A stretch of DNA of 64,000 nucleotides from Apricaphanius iberus (lineage: Eukaryota; Chordata; Actinopteri; Cyprinodontiformes; Aphaniidae): assembly GCA_028564705.1 (NCBI GenBank), contig JAPXFQ010002899.1, positions 2,232,001 through 2,296,000 on the forward strand, in the 5' to 3' direction. Made by a program: the position numbers and the translations under genes. The notes beneath the pieces are model-generated. The model was not told the origin of the DNA. It was given only the letters and a program-made list of their open reading frames with translations, and did not search any database. Positions 62,201-64,000 of this stretch are shown here, piece by piece (position 1 is the first letter of the stretch; the number at the start of each line of letters is the position of its first letter).

Positions 62201-63961
62201 CATTAAGCTTCATCATTTTCTTATTATTATACATTTTTTATTTGTTATTTATTGTTTGGTTTTTGTAAAATGATTTATTCCATTTAGGTAAATATTTATT
62301 TCGGGTTATTTAAGCTTCAGTGTGTCAGTCAGTATGTGTGGTGATAGGATGATGATGTCATGGAGCATGGTGAGCACCAAAAAAAAAAACCTCTGAAAGG
62401 TGATTTTTCTTTGACTCATAGTCCTTTTTTGGATGTTCGCCCCCATGTCCTCTCTACCAAACTGACACTCTGACTGGCACTGTAAATAGATAAATTGGGC
62501 ATTATCTCAATGGAGCATCTGTTTTTTTTGGTATAATACAAGTTTTACCACCATAAAAATTGAAAAAAATGCTCCTCTTTCTTTTGGTAAATGCACTAAC
62601 AATACCAAATGTAACAATTTAAGGCTCTTTAAATTACATTTTAGCTGCTAGCTGAAACCTGATGTACTTTAGTTTAGAGATCATAACTCTCCAACAATAA
62701 ATCCAGTTGGGGAGACTAATGGTTTTATATGTTTGGAAGAAAGAGCTATTTAATTTTCAGCCTTTTTCTGAAAATACTTGAAAGTTGAATCTAATTTTTT
62801 GCATGCAATTTGAAAGCAAATCCTCTAAATACGATCCACATTTTGGAGGGTCATCACTGTATTACACCTAGTCCAAATAAATAAACGAATTAATTAAATC
62901 TTTATTTGAACATTTAAGTAACAAAAAATAAAAACAAATGTCCACAGGGAAGACAAACTAGAAAAAGTACCAATTCCAATACTTCTACTACAAAAAAATG
63001 CAGTGAAATGGAAGACAGGTTTGATTTTTTTCTTATTGATTTTCTTCTTATTGCAACAAATGATGGTGAATTAGATAAAAAAATAATTTTTTTAAATGAC
63101 ACAAAATTAAAATTTCAAGTGAAAAACAACAACATTTCCTGTGAAATTATTGCAGAGTTTCTCTATTTTAAGTATCAGTTCATGGTATCAGTTAACTTAG
63201 CGATACGAATACATTTGAACGGTATCTGCCCCAATACCCGATACCAGTATTGGTATCGGTGCATCCCTGTTCGAAAAGGATTTGGAAGAAGCCAGTTATT
63301 AAATCCTACCCCAAGTTACTCAACAGAAGTACACATATATAGTATATACTTATCTAATTAAGTTGATCTCCATGTCACAAATACCCAAAATCCAAAACCA
63401 AATCATAGTAAATGTACTGTTAACCATATCACCCAGCAGTCTACCAGGATACACAGAAATCAAATCAAGAGCTTTCAGTCATCTTAATAATGAGGTATCT
63501 CTCAGATCCTCCATTAGACTTTTGCTGAATTTTCTTTCATGACTTCTTGTAGATGTTGCTTTCCGAAGTTTTTTCTCTCATACAGATAGCTTTTTAAGAC
63601 TAAGCCCTTGTTATTAAAGCCAATTTTCCTAATTTCTTTAAATGACACTCTTTTCAATAATCTATCATGACATAAAACATACGCAAAAAAACGGCAAAGT
63701 CCAAAGGAAATTTTTTACAGACCTTAAGAAAGCCTGATGAAAAAAAAATTCTATAACAGTTTTAGCCATCATATCTTTTTTATGTTTCTTTGCGTTTGTT
63801 TAAATCTGCTGACAGTGGTTGTAACTCAACTGTTTTTCCTGCAGACGGTGCCCATGATGCCCCTGAACAGGCTTGCACCACGGCTGAGGCGGAGCGTTGA
63901 GGGTCTCAGCTTGGAGCTGGAGGAAGTGTTTGTGTCTGAGAAACCAGACGATCAGCATGAG
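50760..63961 (+). CDS. fam117a: FAM117A-like protein, 5' part (gene continues beyond the window)
   Basis: Five coding exons are visible: 50760-50883, 55108-55253, 59914-60009, 60166-60279 and 63845-63961, in consistent phase and giving 199 residues so far. Family blocks in order are LQPVRATVPFQLQ (17-29), RRTLSLDTVIAPYLQGQWP followed by NDKATQ, HKRSASWGS, VAKLRHHLQKR, and RRSVEGLSLELEEVF. The last exon ends at GAG before GTTAGG and the rest lies outside. FAM117A is favoured over FAM117B from the SLDT and QPVRAT blocks; a fam117b assignment is possible. The Ser in RTLSLDT and KRSASWG resembles 14-3-3 or basophilic kinase sites (inference). The molecular function of the family is poorly known. 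The intron after exon 3 starts with GC instead of GT. The chosen ATG lies 32 codons downstream of an in-frame ATG that would read through a (GT)n tract. Confidence 0.85.
51385..51410. repeat. (GA)n microsatellite
   Basis: About 12 GA units in fam117a intron 1. Confidence 0.9.
51481..51819. mobile_element. Short non-autonomous element family, copy 5
   Basis: Begins TAGAGATGCAACAATACCAC and ends GGTTCATCCCTA, with the full shared core. It lies in fam117a intron 1. Confidence 0.65.
53890..55045 (-). mobile_element. Long decayed Tc1-like element, reverse orientation, interrupted by a SINE
   Basis: Same family as 36003-37145: AACAGGTTTTCTTCCGGG, CCACAGCATGATTCTGCCAC, TAACCTAACTCTGCTTTAAA and ACTTTGTGCTTGTCCATCAC in the same order. 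The transposase frame is broken. Insertion of a tRNA-like unit at about 54411-54525 splits it. It lies in fam117a intron 1. Confidence 0.65.
54411..54525 (+). mobile_element. tRNA-derived SINE fragment
   Basis: TAGCTCTGGTGGTAGGACTT resembles an A box and GGGTTGCCAGTTCGAGCCCC a B box, correctly spaced for a pol III promoter. The Tc1-like sequence resumes afterwards (TTTCTCTGATTATTGCAGCT). Confidence 0.55.
56241..56272. repeat. (CA)n microsatellite
   Basis: About 13 CA units with one CT interruption, in fam117a intron 2. Confidence 0.9.
56875..56955 (+). mobile_element. Fish retroelement tail, short copy
   Basis: GATGGACTGACGACCAGTCC, then AGGGTGTACTACGCC, GGGGATAGGATAAACA and AAAAATGGATCAACAGA. 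This is a diverged copy of the tail at 1045. Confidence 0.5.
57195..57226. repeat. (TTAAT)n-type tandem repeat
   Basis: Four units of roughly eight bases (TTTAATTAA). Confidence 0.8.
57227..59609. other. Remaining part of fam117a intron 2
   Basis: AT-rich sequence without an exon, element or open frame I can support, up to the GT tract at 59610. Confidence 0.5.
59610..59629. repeat. (GT)n microsatellite
   Basis: About 10 GT units, 285 bases before fam117a exon 3. Confidence 0.9.
60280..62940. other. fam117a intron 4, 5' part
   Basis: AT-rich. I see no exon or nameable element until the short element at 62945. Confidence 0.5.
62945..63269. mobile_element. Short non-autonomous element family, copy 6
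   Basis: Shares the core GATGGTGAATTAGATAAAAA and the end GGTATCGGTGCATCCCTG. The left end is degraded. It lies in fam117a intron 4. Confidence 0.65.
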
Positions 63962-64000
63962 GTTAGGAAGCTCATTTATGCTTTTGAGAACCAATGGAAA

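Overview
The window looks like nuclear DNA of a ray-finned (teleost) fish. It holds split vertebrate genes with GT-AG introns, AT-rich gene-poor stretches, Tc1/mariner and hAT-like debris, fish-type retroelement tails ending in (GATG)n, and many dinucleotide microsatellites. I did not try to name the species.

Five conserved protein genes are readable exon by exon. ddx42 (DEAD-box RNA helicase, minus, 17 coding exons, 10722 down to 3610) and strada (STE20-related pseudokinase, plus, 12 coding exons, 14224-26922) are head to head. They share a short bidirectional promoter near 11.74-11.92 kb. rnf113a (CCCH plus RING spliceosomal E3 ligase, minus, 10 coding exons, 32694 down to 28520) is tail to tail with strada; their poly(A) signals lie about 70 bp apart. 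rundc3a (RUN-domain Rap2/GC-E partner, plus, 11 coding exons, 35008-47974) follows, and then the 5' part of fam117a (plus, five coding exons from 50760, running off the window end). In each of the four complete genes the exons join in a single open frame of near-human length: ddx42 899, strada 428, rnf113a 321 and rundc3a 430 residues.

The least explained part is rundc3a intron 1 (35.1-42.8 kb). Its minus strand carries three open frames built on a seven-residue repeat (G/K-x-S/T-x-hydrophobic-x-x, usually paired into 14-residue units). Two of them (84 and 82 aa) are clear paralogues of each other, with many wobble-position differences. Both end in the same hexamer, TAG then ATG. In one copy this ATG opens a further 118-codon frame of the same repeat type, with no spacer and in the same reading frame. 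I do not recognise this family.

The rest is introns and intergenic DNA. It holds two internally deleted Tc1-type elements (one inside a TA microsatellite), two long reversed Tc1 remnants (one interrupted by a tRNA-like SINE), a six-copy short family with GGTATCGGTGCATCCCTA-type ends, hAT-like remnants, a LINE 3' fragment, and a near-perfect foldback flanked by a 14-bp direct repeat. The five genes act in separate processes: RNA helicase/splicing, LKB1 signalling, splicing and ubiquitin, neuronal vesicle and GTPase signalling, and an uncharacterised FAM117 function. Their adjacency therefore reflects synteny, not a shared pathway.
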